The notes below the pieces were generated by a model that searched no databases, was not told where the DNA came from, and worked only from the letters and a program-made list of their open reading frames with translations. A stretch of 64,000 bases of DNA from Nonlabens sp. YIK11 (GTDB lineage Bacteria; Bacteroidota; Bacteroidia; Flavobacteriales; Flavobacteriaceae). A program made the position numbers and the translations under genes. This document shows, piece after piece, positions 54,174-62,889 of this stretch (position 1 is the first letter of the stretch; each line of letters starts with the position of its first letter). The stretch spans positions 1 through 64,000 of the forward strand of contig NZ_LBMJ01000001.1 in the NCBI RefSeq assembly GCF_001413925.1, in the 5' to 3' direction.

Positions 54174-55460
54174 CTAATGCTGGTAACTCATTCTATGAGC
54201 GTCCAACTTCACAAAAATAAACAGTAGCAAAGTAAAACCCCACAAGCTACTACCACCATAGCTTAGAAAGGGCAATGGGATACCTACCGTAGGCAAAAGT
54301 CCCAGCACCATACCTACATTCACAAAAAAGTGCAGGAAAAAGATTCCTGCGGCGCTGTAGCCATAAATTCTAGCAAACTGGTTGCGCTGGCGCTCTGCCA
54401 TGATGATCAATCGGTAGATGAGTAACATGAAAAGGATAACCACCAGACCTGCACCCAGCAATCCAAATTCCTCTCCTATCGCAGAAAATATGAAGTCTGT
54501 ATGTTGTTCTGGAACAAACTGGCCTTGCGTTTGCGTTCCCTTAAGCAATCCCTTACCGGTAATGCCGCCGCTGCCTATCGCGATCTCGCTTTGAATAATA
54601 TTGTACTGGATTCCTTGACTATCCTCAACCCTACCCAGCACGATATCGATACGGTTACGGTGCCGTTCACTAAAAACATTTTCATAAATAGGACCTACGG
54701 CAAATGCAAGGCCTATGCAGGCAATCATGGCTAATAGATAAAGTGATATTTTAGGTTTTTTGGAAAGCCTTTTTTTATATCGCTTTCGCGAAAGCGAAAA
54801 AAGTACCGCCACCACAACAACACTAGCTCCAACGATCCACCATGGACCTACTAAGATGGTGCCCAAGAAAACAGTGAGCCCGATAAGTCCCAACATGAGG
54901 AACCAGACCGATAAGCCTTCGCGATGTAGTGCAAAGAAAAAGGCAACGTAAATAAGTGCACTTCCAGGATCTGGTTGTGGCACGATCAAAATGGCTGGTA
55001 GCAGCACGATAAGCGCAACGATCAAAAAGTGCTTCACTTCTTTGACAGAAACATCCAGCTGACTTAAATATTTTGCCAATGCCAGTGCCGTGGCAAACTT
55101 TGCAAACTCACTGGGCTGTAACCGCAACCCACCAAAGCCGTACCACGATCGCGCTCCAGAAATCTCTACTCCAAAGACGAACAGCCCCAAAAGCGAAATC
55201 AAAGAGATGACATAAATCACTCCTGCAAAACGTTCAAAGAACTTTACCTCAATTGCAAAAATGACAACGATCATAATGATCGCCAGTATGATACGTAAGA
55301 ATTGCTTACCGTAAACTTCGTTGATGTCAAAAATGGAACCGTGGCTTTCTACGGGTGCCGCGCTATAGATACTTACCCAACCCATCAGTACTAATGCCAG
55401 ATAGATCAGGATAATACTGACGTCAAACTTGGGCTTGTCACCTATGGCACTGTCTAACAC
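54174..55460 (-). CDS. rodA: Rod-shape glycosyltransferase RodA
   Basis: 428 residues of SEDS-family polytopic protein. GARSWYGFGGLRLQPSEFAK, VPEQHTDFIFSAIGEEFG and GIPLPFLSYGGSSL are SEDS signatures. It polymerises glycan strands in the elongasome with PBP2, whose gene shares one base with its start. The palindrome at 54781 encodes SLSRKRYKK in a cytoplasmic loop. Confidence 0.95.
   Translation of the reverse strand: MLDSAIGDKPKFDVSIILIYLALVLMGWVSIYSAAPVESHGSIFDINEVYGKQFLRIILAIIMIVVIFAIEVKFFERFAGVIYVISLISLLGLFVFGVEISGARSWYGFGGLRLQPSEFAKFATALALAKYLSQLDVSVKEVKHFLIVALIVLLPAILIVPQPDPGSALIYVAFFFALHREGLSVWFLMLGLIGLTVFLGTILVGPWWIVGASVVVVAVLFSLSRKRYKKRLSKKPKISLYLLAMIACIGLAFAVGPIYENVFSERHRNRIDIVLGRVEDSQGIQYNIIQSEIAIGSGGITGKGLLKGTQTQGQFVPEQHTDFIFSAIGEEFGLLGAGLVVILFMLLIYRLIIMAERQRNQFARIYGYSAAGIFFLHFFVNVGMVLGLLPTVGIPLPFLSYGGSSLWGFTLLLFIFVKLDAHRMSYQH
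54781..54796. repeat. CGCTTTCGCGAAAGCG palindrome, copy 14
   Basis: Perfect copy in rodA, read as FSLSRKR in a basic cytoplasmic loop. Confidence 0.97.
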
Positions 55461-57382
55461 TAAAATAAAATTAAGGAAGGATCTTGAATGGTGACCTTGG
55501 GACCGTCAATAGGAACTGGTGGTCCATTGATCTGGAAAGGTTTACCACTGTATGGTTTTTCATATTCCTGCTCCAGCGTGTGATTGAGTACCCAACTTTC
55601 CAGGTCTGTTCTGGTGATCTCGCCTTTTAAGTGTTTCTCTATCATCAAGCTGGCAATTTTTGCAGCATATCGTGATCCCCAATATCCGTTTTCAATAAAT
55701 ACGGCAATAGCGATTTGCGGATCATCTTTAGGAGCAAAAGCGATGAATACACTGTGGTCTGTCAACTGTGTGGTGACACCGTCGATTTTGGCAAAATTTT
55801 CTGCTGTTCCTGTTTTACCGCAAATCTCAATTCCTGGAATCTGAACGGTAGAAGCCGTCCCAGTTTTGTACACTTGATTCATTCCTTCGATGACCGGTTC
55901 AAAATGTTCTGCATCTATGGTAGTGTATCTTTTTGAAGTGTATTTAGGATCTGAAATATCCTTTCCATCCTTCTTTTTAACGATGTGAGGTGTATAAAAA
56001 TAACCGCGGTTAGCGATTGCCGCTGTCATATTAGCGAGTTGTATAGGCGTCGCTAATACCTCACCTTGTCCTATACTATTGGATATGGTCGTGGTAGCGT
56101 ACCAATTCCCATCTGGATACCACTTATCGTAATACTCACTATCAGGTACATTGCCTCTTCTACCAGCTGGTAAATCGTAACCCAAAAAATTACCTAAACC
56201 AAAGGATTTTACATGGTCACTCCAGGCGTCCATACCTTCATGGCTGTTTTTGTGTCCTTCTATGATCCTGCGGTACACTTGAGCAAAATAGGCGTTGCAG
56301 GACTCGGCGATGCCTCGCTCCATGGACAACGGACTGCTATGGCTGTGACAACCTAGTTTTTTTCTACCACCATAGGCATAACCATGGGCACAATAAAATC
56401 GATCCGTAGTTTTTACAGCATTCTCTTGGAGCCCGATAAGTGCATTCAACACCTTGAATGGAGATCCAGGCGCATATTGAGCTTGGAGACCACGATCATA
56501 CGTTGGTCTGGTGATCGTATCTCTTATAAGGGCATTGATATTTTTAGAACGGTCGCGACCCATGGTAATACTCGGGTCATAAAATGGTGCTGAGATAAGG
56601 CTTAGAATCTCACCCGTTTTAGGTTCAATCGCCACAATACCACCGCGCTTATTTTGCATTAACTGCTGGCCGTACTCCTGCAACTTACTATCTAATGTAA
56701 TTGTAAGGTTTACACCAGCCTGCGGTATGGTATCATATAAGCCATTCTCATAAGAGCTAATAGGTCGACCAAAGTTGTCTCTCAAGTATCTTTTTACTCC
56801 TTTTTTGCCTCTTAATTCCTTTTCATATTGAGCCTCGATACCGCTTTTACCCTTCAAGTCACCCATTTCATAGGAATCATCCCTATCGATCTCAGTTTGA
56901 TTTACCTCACGTATATAACCTAAAACATTAGCACTGTGATCTACCAAATATTTTCTAAGGGATCGACGTTGCGTATAGAAACCTGGAAATTTGCGGAGCT
57001 TTTCCTGTAATGGAGCATATTCCATTTGAGTAAGCTGTGGCATGATGACACTAGGTTTGCGCCAGGACCAATTCTTTGCCTTTTCAATTTGCTTGATCAA
57101 ATCTGGTTTTTCCATTTGGAGAAGATTACACAACTCCAACGTGTCAAAAACTTTGACCTCACGAGGCACTACCATGACATCATAAGCGGTCTGGTTAGCG
57201 ACCATTAATTTCCCATTTCGATCGTAGATAAAACCGCGTTCTGGATAATCAAATACGGTTTTTACAGCGTTAAGTTCAGATTTGAGCTTCAGTTCTTCAC
57301 TAAAAACTTGCAGGTAAATCAATCTTGCCAAGAAGATGACTCCTGTGAGTGTAACAAAAAAGAGAAGCAATAATTTTTTCAT
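55460..57382 (-). CDS. mrdA: Penicillin-binding protein 2 (elongasome transpeptidase)
   Basis: 640 residues. N-terminal anchor (LLLFFVTLTGVIFLARLIYL), then a PBP dimerisation domain (about 40-220). The transpeptidase has SxxK in APGSPFKVLNAL, SxN in AESCNAYFAQ and KTG in ICGKTGTAENF. It cross-links new murein with RodA. It lies 5 bp after mreD and shares one base with rodA. Confidence 0.95.
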   Translation of the reverse strand: MKKLLLLFFVTLTGVIFLARLIYLQVFSEELKLKSELNAVKTVFDYPERGFIYDRNGKLMVANQTAYDVMVVPREVKVFDTLELCNLLQMEKPDLIKQIEKAKNWSWRKPSVIMPQLTQMEYAPLQEKLRKFPGFYTQRRSLRKYLVDHSANVLGYIREVNQTEIDRDDSYEMGDLKGKSGIEAQYEKELRGKKGVKRYLRDNFGRPISSYENGLYDTIPQAGVNLTITLDSKLQEYGQQLMQNKRGGIVAIEPKTGEILSLISAPFYDPSITMGRDRSKNINALIRDTITRPTYDRGLQAQYAPGSPFKVLNALIGLQENAVKTTDRFYCAHGYAYGGRKKLGCHSHSSPLSMERGIAESCNAYFAQVYRRIIEGHKNSHEGMDAWSDHVKSFGLGNFLGYDLPAGRRGNVPDSEYYDKWYPDGNWYATTTISNSIGQGEVLATPIQLANMTAAIANRGYFYTPHIVKKKDGKDISDPKYTSKRYTTIDAEHFEPVIEGMNQVYKTGTASTVQIPGIEICGKTGTAENFAKIDGVTTQLTDHSVFIAFAPKDDPQIAIAVFIENGYWGSRYAAKIASLMIEKHLKGEITRTDLESWVLNHTLEQEYEKPYSGKPFQINGPPVPIDGPKVTIQDPSLILF

Positions 57383-57387
57383 ATGTA

Positions 57388-57891
57388 TTAAGAACGCTTG
57401 GGTTTAATAATAAGTAGCAATACCATTCCTAAAATTACTGACGCAGTCCCGACAGCAAACGTCATTTTAAGCCATTCCCACATCTGGGAAGCGTTAAAAA
57501 TCACCAAGCCGTAAAAGACTAAGTGGTGCAGAAAAATACCAATAACAAGGAACAGAAATATTCTATCCAGACTTGTAGTCAATACTTTAATGTTTTTCAT
57601 CAAATAACTTTCTCCGTACACCAATTTTAATAAGTATGGTCTAAAAAAAGTCAAGGTGACACAAGCTGCGGCATGAGCACCACCTGTATCCTGAAATGTA
57701 TCCATAATCAAGCCGTATCCAAAAGAGATCAATAAAAATGCCAAGCGGTTATTTTCAAAGGGATAAAGGAAAATAAATAGCACATAAATCATGGGATTGA
57801 TGAATCCCAAGAAATTAATTTGATCCATGACAAAGATCTGCACGAATAGCAGCCCTATAAAACGAAACGCTATCTTAAGAAAATCATTCAT
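57388..57891 (-). CDS. mreD: Rod shape-determining protein MreD
   Basis: 167 residues with five to six hydrophobic helices and little else, the normal MreD layout. FLGFINPMIYVLFIFLYPF and FGYGLIMDTFQDTGGAHAAA are the recognisable blocks. It overlaps mreC by 8 bp and sits in the conserved order mreB-mreC-mreD-PBP2-rodA. Confidence 0.9.
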   Translation of the reverse strand: MNDFLKIAFRFIGLLFVQIFVMDQINFLGFINPMIYVLFIFLYPFENNRLAFLLISFGYGLIMDTFQDTGGAHAAACVTLTFFRPYLLKLVYGESYLMKNIKVLTTSLDRIFLFLVIGIFLHHLVFYGLVIFNASQMWEWLKMTFAVGTASVILGMVLLLIIKPKRS

Positions 57892-58708
57892 TAGTCAACG
57901 TATCTATTACCTTGAGCGCCTCAGTGTCTCGATTTTTGATGACATAGACATGACCTAAATCTGTCATGTCATTGAATAACCTCACATCAATTCTATATCT
58001 GGAACCGTTGTCAATAAGCTCTGCATCTTCAATGACTCCTATTTCTATATCTGGTGGAAACGTCGTGGATTGTTGTCCAGTAATAATGGTATCACCTTTA
58101 GAAACTGTTGCCAGTCTTGGGACGTCAATCAAGCTCATCTTATAAGGGTCAGATCCATCCCAAACTAATGAACCTATGGTCGCCGTGTTTTTGATTTGAG
58201 CGTTGAGTGATATCTCAGAATTTAAAACCGAAATAACTCTTGAGAATTGATCGCTTGTAACATCAACGATACCCACAATTCCGTTGCTGGTGATCACACC
58301 CATGTCGGGCTGGATATTTTCATTGGAACCTATATCCAGCGTTATAAAATTATCCAACTTATCGTAGCTATTCTTGACAACTCTAGCAGGCATCACTTTA
58401 TAAGGAAGACCGTCCGAAAACATTAATGTAGCTTCATCTCCTAACAGAGTATCACCTACAGCCAGTAATCTCATGCGCAGTCTAGCATTCTCCTCACTTA
58501 AATAGGTGTTTTGTCTGTTCAGATCAAAATAGGAATAAACGTCATTTCTCACTTGGAGAATGTTTCCCGTCACGTTACCCGTGGAGTGAATAAAAGAATT
58601 GCGATGATATTCATGCGACTGGATGGTAAACACCAATCCTACAGAAAACAAGAATAGATACAACAGCAAGTTTCTGTACTTGATCAGAAAATTGATGATA
58701 TGTTGCAT
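57884..58708 (-). CDS. mreC: Cell shape-determining protein MreC
   Basis: 274 residues. One N-terminal helix (about 11-27) is followed by a coiled-coil (NTYLSEENARLRMRLLAV, about 62-80) and a beta-barrel periplasmic domain (NGIVGIVDVTSDQFSRVISV). It links MreB to PBP2 across the membrane. It is 6 bp downstream of mreB and overlaps mreD by 8 bp. Confidence 0.93.
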   Translation of the reverse strand: MQHIINFLIKYRNLLLYLFLFSVGLVFTIQSHEYHRNSFIHSTGNVTGNILQVRNDVYSYFDLNRQNTYLSEENARLRMRLLAVGDTLLGDEATLMFSDGLPYKVMPARVVKNSYDKLDNFITLDIGSNENIQPDMGVITSNGIVGIVDVTSDQFSRVISVLNSEISLNAQIKNTATIGSLVWDGSDPYKMSLIDVPRLATVSKGDTIITGQQSTTFPPDIEIGVIEDAELIDNGSRYRIDVRLFNDMTDLGHVYVIKNRDTEALKVIDTLTNE

Positions 58709-58714
58709 TGTGGA

Positions 58715-59746
58715 TTACTTGTTAGCTAATACGCTTTTGTATTTATCCAGATTCTTGAGCGTTAGTCCAGTACCTCTTACTACAGCTCGCAATGGATCCT
58801 CTGCAATATAAACTGGCAGGTCTGTCTTTTGCGACAGTCGTTTATCAAGACCTCTTAACATGGATCCACCACCGGCAAGATAAATACCGGTATTGTAGAT
58901 ATCAGCTGCGAGTTCTGGCGGCGTTTGGGATAAGGTCTCCATAACTGCATCCTCAACGCGCAGGATGGATTTATCAAGTGCTTTGGCGATCTCGCGATAA
59001 CCTATCTTCACTTCTTTAGGTTTACCGGTAAGTAAGTCACGTCCTTGAACGTTCATCTCTTCTGGCGGCACTTCAAGGTCTTCAGTCGCTGCTCCTATTT
59101 GGATTTTGATTTTCTCTGCAGTACGCTCACCTACATATAAATTGTGCTGGGTGCGCATGTAGTAAACAATATCATTGGTAAATACATCACCCGCAATCTT
59201 GACCGATTTATCACAAACGATACCTCCTAAAGCGATGACCGCAATCTCCGTTGTTCCACCACCTATGTCCACAATCATGTTCCCTTTAGGCTGCATTATA
59301 TCAATACCTATACCTATCGCTGCTGCCATAGGCTCGTGTATCAAGTACACTTCTTTACCATTCACACGCTCTGCACTATCCTTTACCGCACGCATTTCAA
59401 CCTCAGTAATTCCTGAAGGTATACAGATCACCATTCTCAAGGATGGTGTAAAGAGTTTTTTCTTAAGAGCAGGAATTTCCTTGATAAACATGGAAATCAT
59501 CTTTTCACTGGCATCAAAATCTGCAATAACACCATCTTTCAATGGGCGAATGGTTTTGATATTTTCATGCGTTTTTCCCTGCATCATCGCAGCTTCCTTG
59601 CCTACAGCAATGATCTTGCCTGTAGTTCGATCACGAGCGACAATGGATGGACTGTCCACGACAACTTTACCGTTGTGGACAATGAGTGTATTTGCCGTAC
59701 CTAAATCGATGGCAATATCTTCAGTAAGAAAATCAAAAAATCCCAT
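58715..59746 (-). CDS. mreB: Actin-like rod shape protein MreB
   Basis: 343 residues. Actin-fold nucleotide motifs are IAIDLGTANTLIV (phosphate 1), NMIVDIGGGTTEIAVI (phosphate 2) and GIYLAGGGSMLRGLD (adenosine). It polymerises under the inner membrane and guides elongasome movement. It opens a five-gene operon with gaps of 6 bp or less; a promoter box lies 38 bp upstream. Confidence 0.97.
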   Translation of the reverse strand: MGFFDFLTEDIAIDLGTANTLIVHNGKVVVDSPSIVARDRTTGKIIAVGKEAAMMQGKTHENIKTIRPLKDGVIADFDASEKMISMFIKEIPALKKKLFTPSLRMVICIPSGITEVEMRAVKDSAERVNGKEVYLIHEPMAAAIGIGIDIMQPKGNMIVDIGGGTTEIAVIALGGIVCDKSVKIAGDVFTNDIVYYMRTQHNLYVGERTAEKIKIQIGAATEDLEVPPEEMNVQGRDLLTGKPKEVKIGYREIAKALDKSILRVEDAVMETLSQTPPELAADIYNTGIYLAGGGSMLRGLDKRLSQKTDLPVYIAEDPLRAVVRGTGLTLKNLDKYKSVLANK

Positions 59747-59783
59747 AAAAATCAGTGGAAAAACATTAGTTATTAGGGTCTTG

Positions 59784-59791
59784 CAAAACTA
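59784..59791 (-). promoter_or_regulatory. Predicted -7 promoter box of the mreB operon
   Basis: TAGTTTTG on the minus strand, in the 53-bp gap between purH and mreB. It fits TAnnTTTG; no clear -33 TTG. Confidence 0.45.
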
Positions 59792-59799
59792 AAACAATT

Positions 59800-61347
59800 C
59801 TAGTGTTTAAAGTGTCTTGTACCCGTAAAAACCATGGCAATTTGATTTTTATTGCAATAATCGATGGAAAGTTGATCCTTTATCGAGCCACCAGGTTGGA
59901 TGACCGCCTTGATTCCCGCGTTATCAGCGATTTCTACGCAATCTGGGAAAGGAAAAAATGCATCGCTCGCCATGACCGCACCGTCTAGATCAAATTTGAA
60001 GGATTGTGCCTTGTGAATGGCTTGATTTAAAGCATCAACACGTGAGGTTTGCCCAGTACCACTGGCGCAAAGTTGTTTTCCCTTGGCAAGCACGATGGTA
60101 TTCGACTTCGTATGCTTGCAAATTTTAGAAGCAAAAAGAAGATCTTCAATCTCGCTATCTGTGGCAATTCGCTCTGTAGCGTTCTTCAAATCTTGCTTTT
60201 CATCGGTTTTGAGGTTAGGATCTTGGACCAGGTAACCATTCAATGAAGCTCGCACTTCCAGTTTGTTGGTATCTCGCTTTCGCGAAAGCGCACCTTCTAC
60301 AAGTTCCAGCATGATCCTATTCTTTTTACCCATCAAAATATCTAGTGCATTAGGGTCAAAAGATGGCGCGATTACTACCTCGCAGAAGAGTTCGTGAATT
60401 TTCTCTGCTGTTGGGACATCAATTTCAGTATTGGATATCAAAATACCTCCAAAGGCAGAAACCGGATCGCCCGCCAAAGCATCTACATAAGCCTGGTGGA
60501 TCGTGTCGCGCTGCGCTACTCCACAGGCATTGTTATGTTTGAAAATGGCAAACGTAGGTTGGTCATCCACAAACTCGCTCATCAGATTGACAGCGGCATC
60601 GACATCCAATAAGTTATTGTAAGACAATTCTTTACCGTGAAGCTTGGTAAACATCTCATCAAAGTTTCCGTAAAACCAACCACGCTGGTGTGGATTCTCG
60701 CCATAGCGCAACGGCATCACATGCGGCTCGCTTACCTTAAGGGCCTTTTCTGTATCATCGCCAGCGAAATAACTGTAGATCGCGCTGTCATAATGCGAGG
60801 AAATATTAAATGCCGTCGTAGCAAATTTCTTGCGTTGCTCAAGACTCGTTTCACCGTTTCCAGCTTCTAGAACGTCCAGCAATTCTTCATAATCGTTCAT
60901 GGTAGCCACACAAACGGTGTCTTTGTAGTTTTTGGCAGCGGCGCGTATCAATGAGATACCACCTATATCAATTTTCTCAATAATATCCTGCTCACTGGCG
61001 CCACTCGCTACCGTATCTTCAAATGGATAAAGATCCACGATTACGATATCGATTTGTGGTATATCGTAGTCCTCAATTTGGGATTGATCACCATCGTGGT
61101 CACGTCTATTCAAAATCCCACCAAATACTTTAGGGTGCAAGGTCTTCACGCGACCACCTAAAATTGATGGATAGCTCGTAACATCCTCGACTGGAGTCAC
61201 AGGAACATTTAATTCCTTGATGAACTTTTCAGTACCACCAGTAGAATAAATAGTGATTCCCAATTCATTCATTTTCTGGACGACTGGAGCGAGTCCATCT
61301 TTATGAAAAACAGATATTAAGGCACTTTTTGCTTTGATTTGGCTCAT
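59800..61347 (-). CDS. purH: Bifunctional AICAR transformylase / IMP cyclohydrolase PurH
   Basis: 515 residues. The N-terminal cyclohydrolase (about 1-195) contains FHKDGLAPVVQKMNELGITI and GGRVKTLHPKVFGGIL. The C-terminal transformylase contains MPLRYGENPHQRGWFYG and IFKHNNACGVA (catalytic Lys-His). It carries out the last two steps to IMP. The palindrome at 60275 encodes GALSRKRDTN in a variable loop. Confidence 0.97.
   Translation of the reverse strand: MSQIKAKSALISVFHKDGLAPVVQKMNELGITIYSTGGTEKFIKELNVPVTPVEDVTSYPSILGGRVKTLHPKVFGGILNRRDHDGDQSQIEDYDIPQIDIVIVDLYPFEDTVASGASEQDIIEKIDIGGISLIRAAAKNYKDTVCVATMNDYEELLDVLEAGNGETSLEQRKKFATTAFNISSHYDSAIYSYFAGDDTEKALKVSEPHVMPLRYGENPHQRGWFYGNFDEMFTKLHGKELSYNNLLDVDAAVNLMSEFVDDQPTFAIFKHNNACGVAQRDTIHQAYVDALAGDPVSAFGGILISNTEIDVPTAEKIHELFCEVVIAPSFDPNALDILMGKKNRIMLELVEGALSRKRDTNKLEVRASLNGYLVQDPNLKTDEKQDLKNATERIATDSEIEDLLFASKICKHTKSNTIVLAKGKQLCASGTGQTSRVDALNQAIHKAQSFKFDLDGAVMASDAFFPFPDCVEIADNAGIKAVIQPGGSIKDQLSIDYCNKNQIAMVFTGTRHFKH
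60275..60290. repeat. CGCTTTCGCGAAAGCG palindrome, copy 15
   Basis: Perfect copy in purH, read as ALSRKR on the minus strand. Confidence 0.97.
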
Positions 61348-61377
61348 GATTTTAGGCTAGCGTGTTAATGAAGCATA

Positions 61378-61385
61378 CAAAAATA
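61378..61385 (-). promoter_or_regulatory. Predicted -7 promoter box of purH
   Basis: TATTTTTG on the minus strand, 31 bp before the ATG, with a TTG 23 bp further upstream. No purine riboswitch was recognised in this 211-bp divergent gap. Confidence 0.45.
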
Positions 61386-61558
61386 AAGCAATGACATTCT
61401 ATAAAAGTCAAACTAGCGAATAAGCTTACATCTGTTTTGAACCGTTGGTTAACATTTGAGCGATCCAGCTTGTATTGATCATCAATTTTTTCAGGACTTT
61501 TGTAACATATTACCAGTCACCTTGTCTAATCAACCGTAACCTGAATTAAACCGCGCGC

Positions 61559-62818
61559 ATGCTCATCTATCTTAGAGTCCTTAAAGAGAGTTTCTTTTTT
61601 GCACTCAATGCATTGCGCACCAACTTGTTGCGAACCTTCTTATCATTGCTGGGCGTGACCATAGGGATCTTTGCGATCATAGGTGTACTGGCAGCGATCG
61701 ATTCCTTAGAAAATGAGATTCAGGATGGTTTGAGCTCGCTAGACATTTCAACAATTTATGTGTTGCGAATATCCTTTGGCCCTACAGATTTGGAGCCTTA
61801 CCAATACCAAAAGTTCCCCAATGTTTCTTACGAGGAATATCTCATGCTCAAACGCAGCGTTCCAGATCTAGCCGCCATAAGCTATACCTTCTTTACGTCT
61901 CCAGAAAACGTCAAGTTTGAAGATAAAACCGTGACTGGCGTTAATATTCAACCGCATACGGCAGATTTCTATGATCTGGAAAATCTAAAACTGGTGGACG
62001 GTCGCTTTTTTAATGAGTCAGAAGATTTGAGCGGTTCTCCAGTCGTCGTTTTAGGTTATGAAATAGCCCAAAATCTATTTGACAACCAAAATCCCATCGG
62101 GAAACGCGTTAGGCTTTACGGCAATAAGTTTACCGTTATAGGTGTACTGGAAAAAGAAGGAGCATCTGGAGTGAGCATGGGACCAGGAAAAGATGAGTCT
62201 GCCTACATTCCCGTAAACTTCATACGTCGTATCTACAGCGATAAAAACCAAAACACAACCACCGCCATGATCATGAAACCCAAGCCAGGAACTGATCTTG
62301 ATGAGTTCATGGCAACGGTAGAGCAACGATTGCGCACTGCCAGAGGATTGAAAAGTGAAGACATCAACACCTTTTTTATCAATCCATTAAAGGGTTTTGC
62401 AGATTTTATTGATCAAGTCACTGGAGTCATGACCTTGATAGGTGTTATCATTTCTGGATTCTCGATGCTGGTAGGCGGATTTGGAATTGCCAACATCATG
62501 TTTGTGAGCGTCAAAGAAAGAACGAATTTGATCGGAATTCAGAAGTCCTTGGGCGCCAAGAGCCGTTTCATCCTTTCTCAATTTTTGTTTGAATCTATCA
62601 TACTTGCCGTTTTTGGTGGGCTATTCGGTTTGTTTTTTGTCTGGCTGGGAACGGTAGTGGCAAATTCCATTGCTGAAGATTTTCAGTTCATACTATCCAT
62701 CAACAACATTATTTTAGGCACCAGCATATCAGCAGCCATAGGATTATTAGCTGGAATTATTCCTGCAATTTCTGCTTCGCGCATGGATCCTGTAGAGGCT
62801 ATCCGCACCGGAATGTAA
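61559..62818 (+). CDS. MacB/FtsX-type ABC transporter permease
   Basis: 419 residues. Helix 1 (LLRTFLSLLGVTIGIFAIIG) is followed by a MacB_PCD periplasmic domain (about 50-270). The FtsX domain has three helices and the ends KERTNLIGIQKSLGAK and SASRMDPVEAIRTGM. Such permeases export peptides, antibiotics or lipoproteins with a separate ATPase, which is not adjacent here. It lies 72 bp upstream of mvaD on the same strand. Confidence 0.9.
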   Translation: MLIYLRVLKESFFFALNALRTNLLRTFLSLLGVTIGIFAIIGVLAAIDSLENEIQDGLSSLDISTIYVLRISFGPTDLEPYQYQKFPNVSYEEYLMLKRSVPDLAAISYTFFTSPENVKFEDKTVTGVNIQPHTADFYDLENLKLVDGRFFNESEDLSGSPVVVLGYEIAQNLFDNQNPIGKRVRLYGNKFTVIGVLEKEGASGVSMGPGKDESAYIPVNFIRRIYSDKNQNTTTAMIMKPKPGTDLDEFMATVEQRLRTARGLKSEDINTFFINPLKGFADFIDQVTGVMTLIGVIISGFSMLVGGFGIANIMFVSVKERTNLIGIQKSLGAKSRFILSQFLFESIILAVFGGLFGLFFVWLGTVVANSIAEDFQFILSINNIILGTSISAAIGLLAGIIPAISASRMDPVEAIRTGM

Positions 62819-62864
62819 GAAATGGAATCGCGCTCAACCGCATCCATTCTTTACTCCTAACTAC

Positions 62865-62872
62865 TATATTTG
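62865..62872 (+). promoter_or_regulatory. Predicted -7 promoter box of mvaD
   Basis: TATATTTG followed by CAGC, 17 bp before the proposed TTG start codon. It matches the boxes before the synthase (6766) and thioredoxin-like (44504) genes. Confidence 0.5.
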
Positions 62873-62889
62873 CAGCAAACCCAACTCTC

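Noticed and set aside
59175..59792. 205-codon open frame on the plus strand
   Set aside because: It is the antisense shadow of mreB and has an improbable composition for a protein.
61348..61558. Purine riboswitch upstream of purH
   Set aside because: No conserved purine-aptamer core could be seen; only a promoter-like box is supported.
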